Below are positions 22,094 to 33,114 of a stretch of 64,000 nt of DNA, piece after piece. The stretch is from positions 4,566,974 through 4,630,973 of the forward strand of contig CP167917.1 of assembly GCA_041504365.1 (NCBI GenBank), in the 5' to 3' direction. Origin of the DNA: Dryocola sp. LX212. GTDB taxonomy: Bacteria; Pseudomonadota; Gammaproteobacteria; Enterobacterales; Enterobacteriaceae. Positions within the stretch are counted from its first letter, which is position 1, and each line of letters begins with the position of its first letter. A program made the position numbers and the translations under genes. The notes under the pieces are model-generated. The model ran no database searches, was not told the origin of the DNA, and saw only the letters and a program-made list of their open reading frames with translations.

Positions 22094-23488
22094 ATGACCA
22101 AATCTGCTCGCAGTATGGCCGGGCTGCCGTGGATTGCGGCGATGGCCTTTTTTATGCAGGCACTGGATGCCACCATCCTCAACACCGCCCTGCCCGCCAT
22201 CGCCCACAGCCTGGACCGGTCGCCGCTGGCTATGCAGTCGACCATCATCAGTTACACCCTGACCGTCGCTATGCTTATACCCGTGAGCGGCTGGCTTGCC
22301 GATCGCTTCGGGACCCGCCGGGTATTTATGATTGCGGTAAGCCTGTTTACGCTCGGCTCGTTTGCCTGCGCGATGTCGGGGTCGCTATCCCAGCTGGTTG
22401 TTTTCCGCGTGGTTCAGGGGATTGGCGGGGCGATGATGATGCCCGTTGCGCGCCTTGCATTAATACGCGCCTACCCGCGTAGCGAACTGCTACCGGTGCT
22501 GAACTTCGTCACAATGCCCGGCCTGGTGGGGCCGATTTTAGGCCCGCTGCTCGGCGGCGTACTGGTAACCTGGGCAAGCTGGCACTGGATCTTCCTTATA
22601 AATATCCCCATCGGCCTGCTCGGTTTGCTCTACGCCCGCAAGTACATGCCGAACTTCACCACGCCGCGCCGCAGTTTCGATATGACCGGCTTTCTCCTGT
22701 TTGGTCTGAGCCTGGTACTCATTTCCAGTGGCATGGAGCTGTTTGGCGAGCGCATTGTCGCAAGCTATATAGGTATTCTGATTATCCTCGGCGGGCTGCT
22801 CCTGCTGATGACATATATATGGCACGCCCGTCGCCACCCAATGCCGCTAATCGCCCTGCCCATGTTTAAGACGCGAACCTTCTCGGTCGGCATCATTGGC
22901 AACCTTGCTTCGCGGCTGGGCACTGGCTGCGTTCCCTTCCTTATGCCATTAATGCTTCAGGTCGGCTTCGGCTACACGGCATTAATCGCGGGCTGCATGA
23001 TGGCCCCGACCGCGATTGGCTCCCTGCTGGCGAAATCGACCGTGACTCAGGTGCTGCGCTGGTTTGGCTACAGAAAAACGCTGGTCGGCGTGACCATGGT
23101 TATCGGTCTGCTGATTGCGCAGTTCTCGTTACAGTCGCCGGGAATGGAAGTCTGGATGCTAATCCTGCCGCTGTTTATCCTGGGCATGGCGATGTCCACG
23201 CAGTTCACCGCAATGAACACTATATCCCTCGCCGATCTTTCCGATGAGAACGCCAGCAGTGGTAACAGCGTGCTGGCGGTCACTCAGCAGCTTTCAATCA
23301 GCCTTGGCGTTGCGGTTAGTGCGGCGGTGCTGCGTATGTATGAAGGGATTGATAACTTTAATACTGTCGAGCAGTTCCACTCTACGTTCCTGACCATGGG
23401 GGCCGTCACGCTGGTTTCAGCGCTGGTCTTCCTGCTGCTGCGCCCGAAAGATGGCCGCAACATGATAAAAGAACGCCACAAGAGTTAG
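22094..23488 (+). CDS. hsrA: MFS transporter HsrA
   Basis: This 14-helix drug:H+ antiporter-type protein of the inner membrane has 464 residues (475 in E. coli). The start is the ATG at 22094, which gives the family N-terminus ([37 protein letters not shown]); a longer frame from 21992 lies inside yieP. Motif A is [11 protein letters not shown] near residue 73 and motif C-like [14 protein letters not shown] is near 147. The substrate is unknown; in E. coli overproduction alters homocysteine secretion. It is co-directional with yieP and overlaps rbsR tail to tail by 4 bp. Confidence 0.94.
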   Translation: MTKSARSMAGLPWIAAMAFFMQALDATILNTALPAIAHSLDRSPLAMQSTIISYTLTVAMLIPVSGWLADRFGTRRVFMIAVSLFTLGSFACAMSGSLSQLVVFRVVQGIGGAMMMPVARLALIRAYPRSELLPVLNFVTMPGLVGPILGPLLGGVLVTWASWHWIFLINIPIGLLGLLYARKYMPNFTTPRRSFDMTGFLLFGLSLVLISSGMELFGERIVASYIGILIILGGLLLLMTYIWHARRHPMPLIALPMFKTRTFSVGIIGNLASRLGTGCVPFLMPLMLQVGFGYTALIAGCMMAPTAIGSLLAKSTVTQVLRWFGYRKTLVGVTMVIGLLIAQFSLQSPGMEVWMLILPLFILGMAMSTQFTAMNTISLADLSDENASSGNSVLAVTQQLSISLGVAVSAAVLRMYEGIDNFNTVEQFHSTFLTMGAVTLVSALVFLLLRPKDGRNMIKERHKS

Positions 23489-24477
23489 ACGGAACCGCGC
23501 TCCACCAGCTCCGGCGTCAGCAGCAGACGCTGCTGCTCCAGGGTGGGCTGCGCCATGCGATGGATTAATACATCGACCGCCAGCTCGCCCAGCTCATCTT
23601 TCGGCTGGTGAATGGTGGTCAGCGGCGGGGTCATGTAGCGCGCCAGTTCGATGTCATCGTAGCCCACGACTGCCATATCTTTCGGTACGCTCAACCCCGC
23701 CTGATACAGCGCATGATAGGCCCCGACGGCCATTGCATCGTTGCCAGTGAAGACCGCGTGAGGCGGGTTGTCCAACGCCAGCAGCGAGTTCATCGCCGTG
23801 AAACCGCCCTGAAACTCAAAGTCGCCGATGATTTCATAGCCCACATGGATCGCAAGCCCTGCACGGCTCATCGCGTTGCGGTAGCCTTCGAGACGCAGCC
23901 GCGCCGGAGTCTTATCCTGTGGCCCGGCTATACAGGCGATGCGGGTATAGCCGTTGTCGATCAGATGTCGGGTAGCCATGTCACCGCCCAGCAGCGAATT
24001 GTCCTGAATAACGTCGCTTTTGCCGTCAAAGGGCGCCCAGTCCATCATCACCGTCGGTATAGAAGGATAGCGATTGATTATCTCGGCGGAAGGAAGATGC
24101 GTTTCGGTGCACAGCAGCAGCAGGCCATCGACACGCTTTTGCAGCAGCGTTTCCAGATTGCGGTTCATGCGCTGCTCGTCGCCTTCGGTATTACACAGCA
24201 CCAGACTGTATCCCCGCTCGAAGCAGCTGCGCTCAACGCCACGCACGAGCTCAGAGTAGAACGGGTTGCTGCTGGCGGTGATTAACATGCCGATGGTGTG
24301 AGTCTGGTTGAGCTTCAGGCTACGGGCAATAGCGGAGGGCGCGTAGTTAAGCGTTTTAATAGCGGCATTAACCTTTTCGCGAATCGCCTCGCTCACGAAC
24401 CTGTCGTTATTGATGACGTGCGAAACAGTAGAGGTTGAAACGCCCGCGACGCGGGCGACATCTTTCATTGTGGCCAC
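23485..24477 (-). CDS. rbsR: Ribose operon repressor RbsR (LacI family)
   Basis: This repressor has 330 residues, as in E. coli. The N-terminal helix-turn-helix is [21 protein letters not shown] with a hinge helix SAIARSLK near 53. The periplasmic-binding-like ligand domain follows. It releases the operators upstream of rbsD when ribose binds. Its start overlaps the end of rbsK by 13 bp, so it is the last gene of the ribose operon and is translationally coupled. Purine genes are also targets in E. coli. Confidence 0.98.
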   Translation of the reverse strand: MATMKDVARVAGVSTSTVSHVINNDRFVSEAIREKVNAAIKTLNYAPSAIARSLKLNQTHTIGMLITASSNPFYSELVRGVERSCFERGYSLVLCNTEGDEQRMNRNLETLLQKRVDGLLLLCTETHLPSAEIINRYPSIPTVMMDWAPFDGKSDVIQDNSLLGGDMATRHLIDNGYTRIACIAGPQDKTPARLRLEGYRNAMSRAGLAIHVGYEIIGDFEFQGGFTAMNSLLALDNPPHAVFTGNDAMAVGAYHALYQAGLSVPKDMAVVGYDDIELARYMTPPLTTIHQPKDELGELAVDVLIHRMAQPTLEQQRLLLTPELVERGSV

Positions 24478-25409
24478 AATGATCCCTGCTGCTGTAAGAA
24501 CTCATCGATTTCGTGCCGCCACGGCACGGAAGGCTGAGCACCTTTACGGGTCACGGCAATAGCGGCGGCGGCATGGGCAAAGCGGATCGCCTGCGCCATA
24601 GGTGTTTCTTCCAGCAGCGCGGTAACCAGCGCACCGTTAAAAGTATCCCCGGCAGCGATGGTGTCCACGGCTTTCACTCTGAAACCCGGCACGCGCTGCC
24701 CCTTACCGTTTTCACTGAGCCAGACGCCCCGGCTGCCTAACGTAATAATGACGGTTTCGATACCTTTATCGTGCAGCGCCTGAGCCGCCCTGACGGCATC
24801 TTCATCGTTTTCGACCCGAATCCCGGTAAGCTTTTCGGCCTCGGTTTCGTTCGGGGTGATCATATCCACCAGCCCCAGCAGCTCGTCTGATAATGTGCAG
24901 GCGGGCGCCGGGTTAAGAATCACTTTGGTCTGATGCTGTTTAGCAATTTTAGCCGCTGCCAGCACGCTTTCCAGCGGTGACTCCAGCTGCATCAGCAATG
25001 CGCAAGCATCGGCAATTTTCTGCTGCTCTTTGGCAACCAGCTCAGGCGTCAACGCCCCGTTCGCCCCCGCGTGGATGCCGATGACGTTTTCCCCGGCACC
25101 GTTCACGAAGATTAGCGCAACGCCGGTTGAGGCTTCTTTAATCGTGCTGATTGGGGAGATATCGATTTTGTCGCTTGCCAGCTGCCTGCAAACCCGGCTG
25201 CCGGTATCGTCATCGCCAACGCAGGCAATAAAGGCAATATTGGCACCGCTGCGCCCGGCGGCGACGGCCTGATTCGCCCCTTTGCCTCCAAACGCGACCT
25301 GATACTCCTGCCCGGTAACGGTTTCACCCGGCGTCGGGAAATGTTCAAGGTTGAGGATATGGTCGGCGTTGATGCTGCCCAGCACGACGAGACTGCCTTT
25401 GCTTTTCAT
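24465..25409 (-). CDS. rbsK: Ribokinase
   Basis: This PfkB-family kinase phosphorylates D-ribose to ribose 5-phosphate in the cytoplasm. It has 314 residues (309 in E. coli; the extra residues are C-terminal). The substrate-binding [16 protein letters not shown] is at about 43-58. The anion hole and catalytic base are in [13 protein letters not shown] near 257. A stem-loop separates it from rbsB. Confidence 0.98.
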   Translation of the reverse strand: MKSKGSLVVLGSINADHILNLEHFPTPGETVTGQEYQVAFGGKGANQAVAAGRSGANIAFIACVGDDDTGSRVCRQLASDKIDISPISTIKEASTGVALIFVNGAGENVIGIHAGANGALTPELVAKEQQKIADACALLMQLESPLESVLAAAKIAKQHQTKVILNPAPACTLSDELLGLVDMITPNETEAEKLTGIRVENDEDAVRAAQALHDKGIETVIITLGSRGVWLSENGKGQRVPGFRVKAVDTIAAGDTFNGALVTALLEETPMAQAIRFAHAAAAIAVTRKGAQPSVPWRHEIDEFLQQQGSLWPQ

Positions 25410-25433
25410 ATTCTGATGTCCGGTTTAAGGCGC

Positions 25434-25456
25434 CACCCCAACGCTGCTATGGGGTG
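25434..25456 (-). other. Stem-loop between rbsB and rbsK
   Basis: CACCCCA-ACGCTGCTA-TGGGGTG forms a stable hairpin in the 74-nt rbsB-rbsK gap. It has no T run on the coding strand. It probably protects the rbsB end of the mRNA, which would help make the binding protein in excess over the kinase. Confidence 0.6.
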
Positions 25457-25483
25457 ACGCGATGCCCTGCTTATCTTTTTTTC

Positions 25484-26371
25484 TTATTTGGTGACCAGCT
25501 TCAGGTCGACCGGGATTTTAGACTCAACTTTTTCGCCCTTCAGCACTTTATCAGCGGTTTGCACGCCGATCACGCCAATCTGGTCAGCCATTTGTGCCAC
25601 GGTAGCGCCGAGTTTGCCCCCTTCAACGGCCTTAACGCCGTCAGCGGTGCCGTCAAAGCCGACAACCAACACGTCGGTTTTACCTGCGGTTTGCAGCGCA
25701 CGCAGTGCGCCCAGCGCCATTTCATCGTTTTGCGCAAACACCGCCTGCACATCTGGATGCGCGGTCAGCAGGTTCTGCATAACGTTCAGACCCTTAGTAC
25801 GGTCGAAATCTGCGGGCTGGCTCGCCAGCACGGTGAATTTGTGCGCAGCGGTAGCCTGTTTAAAGCCTTCGCCACGTTCACGGGCGGCTGATGCCCCGGC
25901 GATCCCCTGCAGCTCAATAACTTTCGCGCCGTCACCCACTTTCTTAGCGATGAAGTCACCCGCCATTTTGCCACCGGCGACGTTGTCAGAAGCGATGTGG
26001 CTGACCACGGTGCCCTGGTTCGCCATACGGTCCAGGGTAATGACCGGAATTTTAGCCTGGTTAGCCATTTTAACCGCGTTACCCACCGCATCAGAGTCGG
26101 TTGGGTTGATCAGCATCAGTTTGGTTCCGCGGACGGTCAGATCCTGCACGTTCGCCAGCTCTTTAGCCGGGTTGTTCTGTGAATCCAGCACCACCAGGTT
26201 GTAGCCCAGCTTATCGGCTTCTTTCTGCGCGCCGTCTTTCAGGGAAACGAAGAACGGGTTGTTAAGCGTTGAAACAACCAGCGCGATGGTGTCTTTCGCC
26301 ATCGCGTTGGCGCTCACGGTGGCGCTCAGCGCAACAGCGGAAACCAGGGTAGCCAGTTTTTTCATATTCAT
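25484..26371 (-). CDS. rbsB: Ribose-binding periplasmic protein
   Basis: This binding protein delivers ribose to RbsAC and to the Trg chemoreceptor. It has 295 residues with a signal peptide ([25 protein letters not shown], then KDTIALVV). The type I periplasmic-binding fold shows the ribose-contacting NNPFF near 38, DSQNNPAKE near 64 and [15 protein letters not shown] near 210. It lies 28 bp downstream of rbsC. Confidence 0.98.
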   Translation of the reverse strand: MNMKKLATLVSAVALSATVSANAMAKDTIALVVSTLNNPFFVSLKDGAQKEADKLGYNLVVLDSQNNPAKELANVQDLTVRGTKLMLINPTDSDAVGNAVKMANQAKIPVITLDRMANQGTVVSHIASDNVAGGKMAGDFIAKKVGDGAKVIELQGIAGASAARERGEGFKQATAAHKFTVLASQPADFDRTKGLNVMQNLLTAHPDVQAVFAQNDEMALGALRALQTAGKTDVLVVGFDGTADGVKAVEGGKLGATVAQMADQIGVIGVQTADKVLKGEKVESKIPVDLKLVTK

Positions 26372-26399
26372 AGTCAGATGTCCTGTAGGGTTATGATTG

Positions 26400-27365
26400 T
26401 TACTGCTTTTTGTTGTCCACCAGCACCGCCAGTAGTATCACCACTGCTTTGACGATCATCTGGTAATAGGAAGAAACACCTAATAAATTCAAACCGTTGT
26501 TGAGGAAGCCGAGGATCAGCGCACCGATCAGCGTCCCGACAATACGTCCTTTGCCGCCGGCCAGGCTGGTACCACCCAGCACGACCGCCGCAATAGCATC
26601 CAGCTCGTAACCCGTACCCGCCGTTGGCTGTGCGGAGGAGAGACGTGCCACCTCGATGATTCCCGCCAGTGAAGCCAGCAGGCCGCAGAGTGAATAAACG
26701 ATGATTTTAACTTTGTTGACGCTGATGCCGGACAGGCGCGTCGCCGCTTCGTTACCGCCAAGCGCATAGATATAACGGCCCAGGCGCGTGTGGTGCAGCA
26801 TGTACCAGGCCGCGAGGAAGACGATACCCATGATCCATACCGGCGTCGGGATACCCAGCGGGCGGCCGATACCGAACCAGCCGAAGACGTCGGCGTTATC
26901 CGAGAAGCCCGTGTTCACCGGGCTGCCGTTGGTGTACACCATGGTCACCCCGCGCAGCAGCAGCATCATCACCAGGGTGGCGATAAACGCCTGCACGCGG
27001 CCTTTTGCGACAATCACACCGGTCACGGCCCCGATTGCGGCCCCGAGCGCCAGCGCCGCGGCAACCGCCACCAGCGCGTTCACTTCCAGGCCAACAATCG
27101 AGGCGGCCACCGCCCCGGTCAGCGCCAGCAATGAACCGACGGACAGATCGATCCCGGAGGTGAGAATGACCAGCGTCATCCCCACCGCCATAATGGCGTT
27201 CACGGAGGTTTGCTGCAGGATGTTAAACAGGTTATTGACGGTAAAGAAATTCGGGCTGAGGCTCGACACGATGGCGATCAGCACCAGCAGGGCGATCAGC
27301 GACTTTTGATCCAGCAGCCACTCTTTTGTGAACCAGCGACGGGACGTTACAGACTGGGTACTCAT
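26400..27365 (-). CDS. rbsC: Ribose ABC transporter permease
   Basis: This integral membrane subunit has 321 residues, as in E. coli, with about ten hydrophobic segments. The BPD_transp_2 signature is around [23 protein letters not shown] near 250. Its ATG overlaps the rbsA stop codon (ATGA), showing translational coupling. Confidence 0.98.
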   Translation of the reverse strand: MSTQSVTSRRWFTKEWLLDQKSLIALLVLIAIVSSLSPNFFTVNNLFNILQQTSVNAIMAVGMTLVILTSGIDLSVGSLLALTGAVAASIVGLEVNALVAVAAALALGAAIGAVTGVIVAKGRVQAFIATLVMMLLLRGVTMVYTNGSPVNTGFSDNADVFGWFGIGRPLGIPTPVWIMGIVFLAAWYMLHHTRLGRYIYALGGNEAATRLSGISVNKVKIIVYSLCGLLASLAGIIEVARLSSAQPTAGTGYELDAIAAVVLGGTSLAGGKGRIVGTLIGALILGFLNNGLNLLGVSSYYQMIVKAVVILLAVLVDNKKQ

Positions 27366-28876
27366 TTAGCAGACTCCTGATTCACACGATTTAGCTTACC
27401 GACGGCCGCGGCCATCAGCGCCTCCTGGGTGGCCTCTTCACGGGTGAACTCCCCGCCCAGATGTCCTTCATGCATCACCATAATGCGGTCGCTCATGCCC
27501 AGCACTTCCGGCATTTCCGACGACACGAGGATGATGCTTAGCCCATCGGCCTTGAACTGGTTGATTAACTGGTAGATCTCTTTTTTTGCCCCAACGTCAA
27601 CGCCGCGCGTTGGCTCATCGAGGATTAAGACTTTCGGACGCGTCATCAGCCCGCGGGCAATCGCAACCTTTTGCTGATTACCGCCGGAGAGCAGGCCAAT
27701 CGGCTGTTCGATTGAAGGCGTTTTGACGTTGAACAGGCGCACAAAGTCCTGCACCGCCTGCACCTCATCTTTATGCTTCAGGCTACCGACGTTATGGCTG
27801 AAGTAGCGCAGCGCGGTCAGCGACATGTTCTCTTTGACCGACATACCGAGCACCAGCCCGTCGCGCTTGCGGTCTTCCGAGATATAAACGATGCCGTTTG
27901 CCAGGCCGTCCTGCGGTGAACGAGCCACCACTTCACGACCATCCAGCGCCACATAGCCGCCGGTACGCGGCAGCGCGCCGTAGAGTACCTTCATTAATTC
28001 TGTGCGCCCGGCCCCCATCAACCCCGCCACGCCGAGGATTTCCCCTTTGCGGAGCGTGAAGCTGACGTCATGCACGCCCGGCCCGGAAAGGTTATCGACA
28101 CGCAGACGAACCTCGCCAGGCTCTTTTTTCAGGCGCGGATACTGATCTTCCAGTTTGCGGCCAACCATCATTTCGATAAGCGAGTCTTCGGTGAGCGTCG
28201 CCACTTCGCGTTCGGCTATAAACTGCCCGTCGCGGAAGACGGTAACGTCGTCGCAGATCTCAAAGATTTCTTTCATACGGTGGGAGATGTAAACGATGCC
28301 GCGTCCCTGGGATTTGAGTTCGCGGATAACGCGAAACAGCGAGTCGGTTTCGGTATCGGTTAAAGCATCCGTTGGCTCATCCATGACGATGACTTTTGAT
28401 TCGAAGCTCAGCACTTTGGCAATTTCCACCATTTGCTGATCGCCAATGGAGAGGTCACCTACCAGCTTCTGGCTGTTAAAGCGCAGGTTGAGCTTCGCCA
28501 GCAACTTATCCGCCTCGGCGTACATTTTTTTCCAGTCGATTTTGCCGAAGCGGCCAACAAACTCGCGCCCGAGGAAGATGTTCTCCGCGATGCTGAGCTG
28601 CGGGATCAGGTTCAGTTCCTGGTGGATGATGCCGATACCCGCTTCCTGGGAGGCTTTCGGCCCGCTGAAGGTGGTTTCCTGCCCCAGCCAGACCAGTGAA
28701 CCAGCGTCGCGCTGATAAATCCCGGTCAGGACTTTCATCATGGTCGATTTGCCCGCGCCGTTTTCCCCCACCAGCGCCATCACGCGTCCCGGGTAAACGT
28801 TCAGCGCGGCGCCAGAAAGGGCTTTTACGCCGGGGAATGATTTATCAATCCCTTTTAACTGCAGTAACGTTTCCAT
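27362..28876 (-). CDS. rbsA: Ribose ABC transporter ATP-binding protein
   Basis: This tandem ATPase has 504 residues (501 in E. coli). Domain 1 has Walker [10 protein letters not shown] (about 38-46), the signature [13 protein letters not shown] and Walker B VIVMDEPT. Domain 2 has the degenerate P-loop GLMGAGRTE near 285 and the signature [15 protein letters not shown] near 400. One canonical and one degenerate site is normal for sugar importers of this class. It lies 7 bp after rbsD. Confidence 0.98.
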   Translation of the reverse strand: METLLQLKGIDKSFPGVKALSGAALNVYPGRVMALVGENGAGKSTMMKVLTGIYQRDAGSLVWLGQETTFSGPKASQEAGIGIIHQELNLIPQLSIAENIFLGREFVGRFGKIDWKKMYAEADKLLAKLNLRFNSQKLVGDLSIGDQQMVEIAKVLSFESKVIVMDEPTDALTDTETDSLFRVIRELKSQGRGIVYISHRMKEIFEICDDVTVFRDGQFIAEREVATLTEDSLIEMMVGRKLEDQYPRLKKEPGEVRLRVDNLSGPGVHDVSFTLRKGEILGVAGLMGAGRTELMKVLYGALPRTGGYVALDGREVVARSPQDGLANGIVYISEDRKRDGLVLGMSVKENMSLTALRYFSHNVGSLKHKDEVQAVQDFVRLFNVKTPSIEQPIGLLSGGNQQKVAIARGLMTRPKVLILDEPTRGVDVGAKKEIYQLINQFKADGLSIILVSSEMPEVLGMSDRIMVMHEGHLGGEFTREEATQEALMAAAVGKLNRVNQESAK

Positions 28877-28883
28877 ACCGGCC

Positions 28884-29303
28884 TCAGAAAGTTACGCCAG
28901 CACAGAGAATGATATTCGCATACGGGGAACACTCCCCGCTGCGAATGACCGCCTGTGCGTCGGCGGTGTGCTGCTTGAACTGCTCATGACTGATATAGCG
29001 AATTGAAATGGTATTTCCCTGGTGTTGCTGCAGTTGCTCGATGTGTCTGAGCAACGTTTCGTGGAGCTGCGGATTATGCTGTTGAATTTCCTGAGCAAGG
29101 ATCGCTGCTTCAACCTGCATCTCCTGCGTGACGACGTCGACCACCTGCATAAAGCCCGGTACGCCCTGCGTCAGTGCCAAATCAATGCGCGTTGTGCTGC
29201 GCGGAATCGGCAACCCGGCATCGGCGACCACCAGCGCGTCGGTGTGGCCAAGGCGGGAGATCACGGACGAGATATCAGCGTTAAGAACAGTGCCTTTCTT
29301 CAT
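28884..29303 (-). CDS. rbsD: D-ribose pyranase
   Basis: This enzyme interconverts the beta-pyranose and beta-furanose forms of ribose so that ribokinase receives its substrate. It has 139 residues, as in E. coli. The catalytic His20 is in [17 protein letters not shown]. It is the first gene of the operon and lies just downstream of the operators at 29318-29410. Confidence 0.97.
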   Translation of the reverse strand: MKKGTVLNADISSVISRLGHTDALVVADAGLPIPRSTTRIDLALTQGVPGFMQVVDVVTQEMQVEAAILAQEIQQHNPQLHETLLRHIEQLQQHQGNTISIRYISHEQFKQHTADAQAVIRSGECSPYANIILCAGVTF

Positions 29304-29317
29304 TTTTATACTCCACT

Positions 29318-29333
29318 AGCGAAACGTTTCGCT
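29318..29333. promoter_or_regulatory. RbsR operator, proximal
   Basis: AGCGAAACGTTTCGCT is a perfect 16-bp palindrome with the central CG of LacI-family operators and matches the known E. coli RbsR site. It lies 15 bp upstream of rbsD and immediately downstream of a likely -10 (TACACT on the minus strand, 29340-29345), so bound RbsR would block initiation. Confidence 0.92.
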
Positions 29334-29398
29334 AACAAGAGTGTAAGAAAGAAGCTGATGAGAAAACAACCGCGAGGTTATGAAAATGTGATCGCTAT

Positions 29399-29410
29399 CG
29401 AAACGTTTCG
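29399..29410. promoter_or_regulatory. RbsR-like operator, distal
   Basis: CGAAACGTTTCG repeats the core of the proximal operator. The centres are 79 bp apart, about 7.5 helical turns. TGTGATCGCTATCGAA overlapping it has one good CRP half-site. Confidence 0.7.
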
Positions 29411-29436
29411 CGCACGGACATTTGAGGAGGAAGCTG

Positions 29437-29512
29437 TAAGGCGGGTAAGCATCAGCGCCACCCACCGGAAAGCCTGCGTGGTGGAGGGCGCAGGCGCTTA
29501 TCCGCCCTACAA
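29437..29512. repeat. Paired REP-like palindromes between rbsD and kup
   Basis: GTAAGGCGGGTAAGCATCAG near 29436 and GGCGCAGGCGCTTATCCGCC near 29487 are inverted copies of one REP-type unit, separated by about 25 bp. That is the layout of a BIME. They lie between the kup stop and the rbs promoter. Confidence 0.65.
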
Positions 29513-29526
29513 AAAGTGAGAAAGGT

Positions 29527-31395
29527 TTAAATTTCTACTTGGGTACCCAGTTCGATAACCCTGTTCGGCGGGATTTCAAACTGGTCCGGCGCCCGCAGCG
29601 CATTTCGTTGCAGGGCCAGGAACAGCTTGCCGCGCAGACGCAGATACCATGGGCGTTTGCCAATGATCAGCGACTCGTGAGACATGAAGAACGAGGTTTC
29701 CATCATCCGGCAGCTCAGGCCTTCCAGACCACAGCGGCGGAACACCTCTTCCACGTTTGGCGTTTCACGCCAGCCGTAGCTCGCCACCACTCGCCAGAAC
29801 GTTGGTGACAGCTGTTCGATGGAGACTCGCTTCACGTTATGCACGTAAGGCGCATCTTCCGTGCGTAGCGTCAGCAGCACAACCCGCTCGTGCAGCACTT
29901 TGTTGTGCTTGAGGTTATGTAGCATCGCAAACGGAATCACGTTCAGTGCGCGGGACATATAGACCGCGGTCCCCGGCACGCGTACCGGCGGAGATTTTTC
30001 CAGCGAGGCAATCATCGCTTCCAGAGAATTACCGTGTTCATGCATGCGACGCAGCAGGCGGAAGCGTTCGCTTTTCCATGTCGTCATGATGACAAACATC
30101 ACCAGCGCCAGGGTTAGCGGCAGCCAGCCGCCGGAGAATATTTTCACCGCGTTGGCAGAAAAGAGCGGGATGTCGATGCACAGGAATCCAACGCCCATCA
30201 GCAGTACGCCAATTCGGCTCCAGTCCCAGTTTTTTCGCGCCACGGTACACAAAAGAATCGAGGTCAGCACCATCGTGCCGGTGACCGCAATCCCGTAAGC
30301 CGCGGCCAGGTTGCTGGAGTGCTCAAAGCTGACAATCACGATGACCACGGAGATATAGAGGATCCAGTTAATCGCCGGAACGTAAATCTGCCCGGATTCC
30401 ATTTCTGAAGTATGAATAATGCGCATCGGCGACAGGTAGCCCAGACGCACCGCCTGACGAGTCAGCGAGAAAACACCGGAGATCACCGCCTGGGAGGCAA
30501 TAACCGTGGCGAGCGTCGCCAGAATCATCAGTGGGATTAGCGCCCAGTCCGGGGCCAGCAGGAAGAACGGGTTTTTGATCGCTTCCGGGGTTGTCAGCAG
30601 CAGCGCTCCCTGGCCGAAGTAATTCAACACCAGCGACGGCAGCACTACGATGAACCACGCGATACGAATCGGGAATTTACCAAAGTGCCCCATGTCCGCA
30701 TACAGCGCTTCCACTCCGGTAATAGAGAGCACGACGGCACCGAGCGCGAAGAAGGAAACGGTTTTATATTCCAGGAAGAAGTGGATGGCCCAGGCCGGGT
30801 TCAGCGCCTGCAGCACTTCCGGGTTGGCGATAATACTGCGCGCGCCAAGCACCGCCAGCACCAGGAACCACAGCAGCATGACCGGAGCAAAGAGTTTGCC
30901 CACCATGCCGGTCCCGTGCTTCTGGATCATAAACAGCAGTGTCAGGACGACTATCGACAGCGGGACGATATAGGCATCAAGCGACGGCGCGGCTATCTCT
31001 AGCCCCTCTATTGCTGACATCACGGATATCGCCGGGGTTATCACCACCTCGCCATAGAAGAAGCTACCGCCGATCAATCCCATGATCACCAGTACCGAGG
31101 TCATTTTTGCTGAGGTGTTTCGCCCCGCCAGCGACATCAACGTCAGGATCCCCCCCTCGCCCGCGTTATCCGCACGCATGACGAAGGTCAGATATTTCAC
31201 GGAGACGACTAAGACTAAAAGCCAAAAAATTAAGGACAAAAAACCGAACACGGCGTCGCGTTCCACGCCAAAACCAAACTGTCCGGAGAGACATTCACGA
31301 AGGGTATAAAGCGGGCTGGTACCGATATCGCCGTACACTACCCCAATTGCCGCCAGCGTAATCGCGGGCAATGATTGTTTATTATCAGCGCTCAT
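29527..31395 (-). CDS. kup: Low-affinity K+:H+ symporter Kup
   Basis: This potassium uptake protein of the inner membrane has 622 residues, as in E. coli. About twelve transmembrane helices fill residues 10-450, starting with [21 protein letters not shown], the family signature. A hydrophilic C-terminal domain (about 460-622) faces the cytoplasm. It is a single gene, divergent from ravA. Confidence 0.98.
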   Translation of the reverse strand: MSADNKQSLPAITLAAIGVVYGDIGTSPLYTLRECLSGQFGFGVERDAVFGFLSLIFWLLVLVVSVKYLTFVMRADNAGEGGILTLMSLAGRNTSAKMTSVLVIMGLIGGSFFYGEVVITPAISVMSAIEGLEIAAPSLDAYIVPLSIVVLTLLFMIQKHGTGMVGKLFAPVMLLWFLVLAVLGARSIIANPEVLQALNPAWAIHFFLEYKTVSFFALGAVVLSITGVEALYADMGHFGKFPIRIAWFIVVLPSLVLNYFGQGALLLTTPEAIKNPFFLLAPDWALIPLMILATLATVIASQAVISGVFSLTRQAVRLGYLSPMRIIHTSEMESGQIYVPAINWILYISVVIVIVSFEHSSNLAAAYGIAVTGTMVLTSILLCTVARKNWDWSRIGVLLMGVGFLCIDIPLFSANAVKIFSGGWLPLTLALVMFVIMTTWKSERFRLLRRMHEHGNSLEAMIASLEKSPPVRVPGTAVYMSRALNVIPFAMLHNLKHNKVLHERVVLLTLRTEDAPYVHNVKRVSIEQLSPTFWRVVASYGWRETPNVEEVFRRCGLEGLSCRMMETSFFMSHESLIIGKRPWYLRLRGKLFLALQRNALRAPDQFEIPPNRVIELGTQVEI

Positions 31396-31620
31396 AGACT
31401 AATCTTTTGTTGGAATCCCGAAAACGTGTGCTTAGTCCCTTGGCCCACAAAAAGGCGCACAGTATGCACGATAATCAAGGAAATCGTACCCCTAAATGCA
31501 ATTGGCTTATCTCAGGTCAGCGAAAAAAGAGCCGCTCATCAACCCATTAACGAGATTATCCAGAAACGATATACTCGCCTACCCGCATAGCGATGACCGC
31601 GTAAGGATCCAAACGTAATT

Positions 31621-33114
31621 ATGGCTCAATCACATTTATTGGCTGAAAGAATTTCCAGGCTTAGCCAGGCGCTGGAGAAAGGGTTGTTTGAGCGCCAGCA
31701 TGCCATCCGCCTTTGCCTGCTCGCGGCGCTGAGCGGCGAAAGCGTTTTTCTGCTGGGGCCGCCTGGTATCGCCAAAAGCCTGATTGCCCGCCGTATGAAG
31801 TTTGCTTTTAAGCATGCCCGCGCGTTTGAGTATCTGATGACGCGTTTCTCTACGCCGGAGGAAGTCTTCGGGCCGCTGTCCATTCAGGCGCTGAAAGATG
31901 AGGGACGTTATGAACGCCTCACTGCAGGCTATTTGCCGGAAGCTGAAATCGTGTTTCTGGATGAAATCTGGAAGGCTGGCCCGGCGATTCTGAATACCCT
32001 GCTTACCGCGATAAACGAACGGCGGTTCCGCAACGGTGCCAGCGAAGAGAAAATCCCCATGCGTCTGCTGGTAGCGGCCTCCAACGAGCTTCCGGAAGCG
32101 GACAGCAGCCTGGAAGCCCTGTACGACCGTATGCTGATCCGCCTGTGGCTCGATAAAGTACAGGAAAAAGGCAATTTCCGCTCGATGCTCACCAGCCAGC
32201 ATGATGAAAACGATAATCCGGTGGCCGAGAGCCTGCAGGTTACCGACGAAGAATATTTCAGCTGGCAGAAAGAGATTGGCGGCGTTCAGCTGCCCGATCA
32301 TGTCTTCGAACTGATCTTCAGCCTGCGCCAGCAGCTCGATGAGATTTCCGGCGCGCCTTACGTTTCCGACCGCCGCTGGAAAAAAGCTATCCGTTTGTTG
32401 CAGGCCAGCGCCTTTTTCAGCGGGCGTTCCGCCGTCGCCCCTATCGACCTTATCCTGTTAAAAGACTGCCTGTGGCACGATACCGCCGCCATGAACCTGA
32501 TGCAGCAGCAGCTCGAAATATTGATGACCGGGCAGGCCTGGCAGCAGCATGCAATGATCGGCAAGCTGGGCGCAATCGTGCAGCGCCGCATTCAGCTTCA
32601 GCAGCAGCACAGCGACCGCGAGGCGATAACCGTCAATAAACAGGGCGGGATGTTCAGCCGTCGTCCGCACTACGAGCTGCCGGAATCACTGGCCGGTGAA
32701 ACGCTGACGCTGCTGCTGCAGCAGCCGCTGAGACTGCACGATATCGAAGTTATCCACGTCGCCATTACCCGCGAGGCGCTTGAGCACTGGCTGGATAAAG
32801 GCGGAGAGATACGCGGCAAACTTAACGGCATCGGTTTCGCTCAGTCGCTGAATATGGAAGTGGACAGTACGCAGCATCTGATTATCCGGGATGTCAGCCT
32901 GCAGGGCACTCGCCTGGTGATGCCGGGCAAACAACAGCAGGGCGTGCCGGACGAAATCAAAAAGCAGTTTGACGATCTGGAGGCCACCCTCCACCAGCAG
33001 CACGAACGCTTTAACGATCAGCAAAAATGCCTGTTTATCCACAGCGACTGGCTGGCGAAGATCGAAGCAAGCCTGCAGGACGTCGCCGCGCAGATTAAAC
33101 AGGCTCGCCAGTAA
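31621..33114 (+). CDS. ravA: MoxR-family AAA+ ATPase RavA
   Basis: This ATPase has 497 residues (498 in E. coli). Walker A is GPPGIAKS (46-53), Walker B is [10 protein letters not shown] (about 104-113), and an arginine finger is expected after [10 protein letters not shown]. The C-terminal LARA-type region binds the lysine decarboxylase LdcI in E. coli, linking it to acid and ppGpp stress. With ViaA it is reported to act on Fe-S and respiratory complexes. Its stop overlaps the viaA start (TAATG). Confidence 0.97.
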   Translation: MAQSHLLAERISRLSQALEKGLFERQHAIRLCLLAALSGESVFLLGPPGIAKSLIARRMKFAFKHARAFEYLMTRFSTPEEVFGPLSIQALKDEGRYERLTAGYLPEAEIVFLDEIWKAGPAILNTLLTAINERRFRNGASEEKIPMRLLVAASNELPEADSSLEALYDRMLIRLWLDKVQEKGNFRSMLTSQHDENDNPVAESLQVTDEEYFSWQKEIGGVQLPDHVFELIFSLRQQLDEISGAPYVSDRRWKKAIRLLQASAFFSGRSAVAPIDLILLKDCLWHDTAAMNLMQQQLEILMTGQAWQQHAMIGKLGAIVQRRIQLQQQHSDREAITVNKQGGMFSRRPHYELPESLAGETLTLLLQQPLRLHDIEVIHVAITREALEHWLDKGGEIRGKLNGIGFAQSLNMEVDSTQHLIIRDVSLQGTRLVMPGKQQQGVPDEIKKQFDDLEATLHQQHERFNDQQKCLFIHSDWLAKIEASLQDVAAQIKQARQ

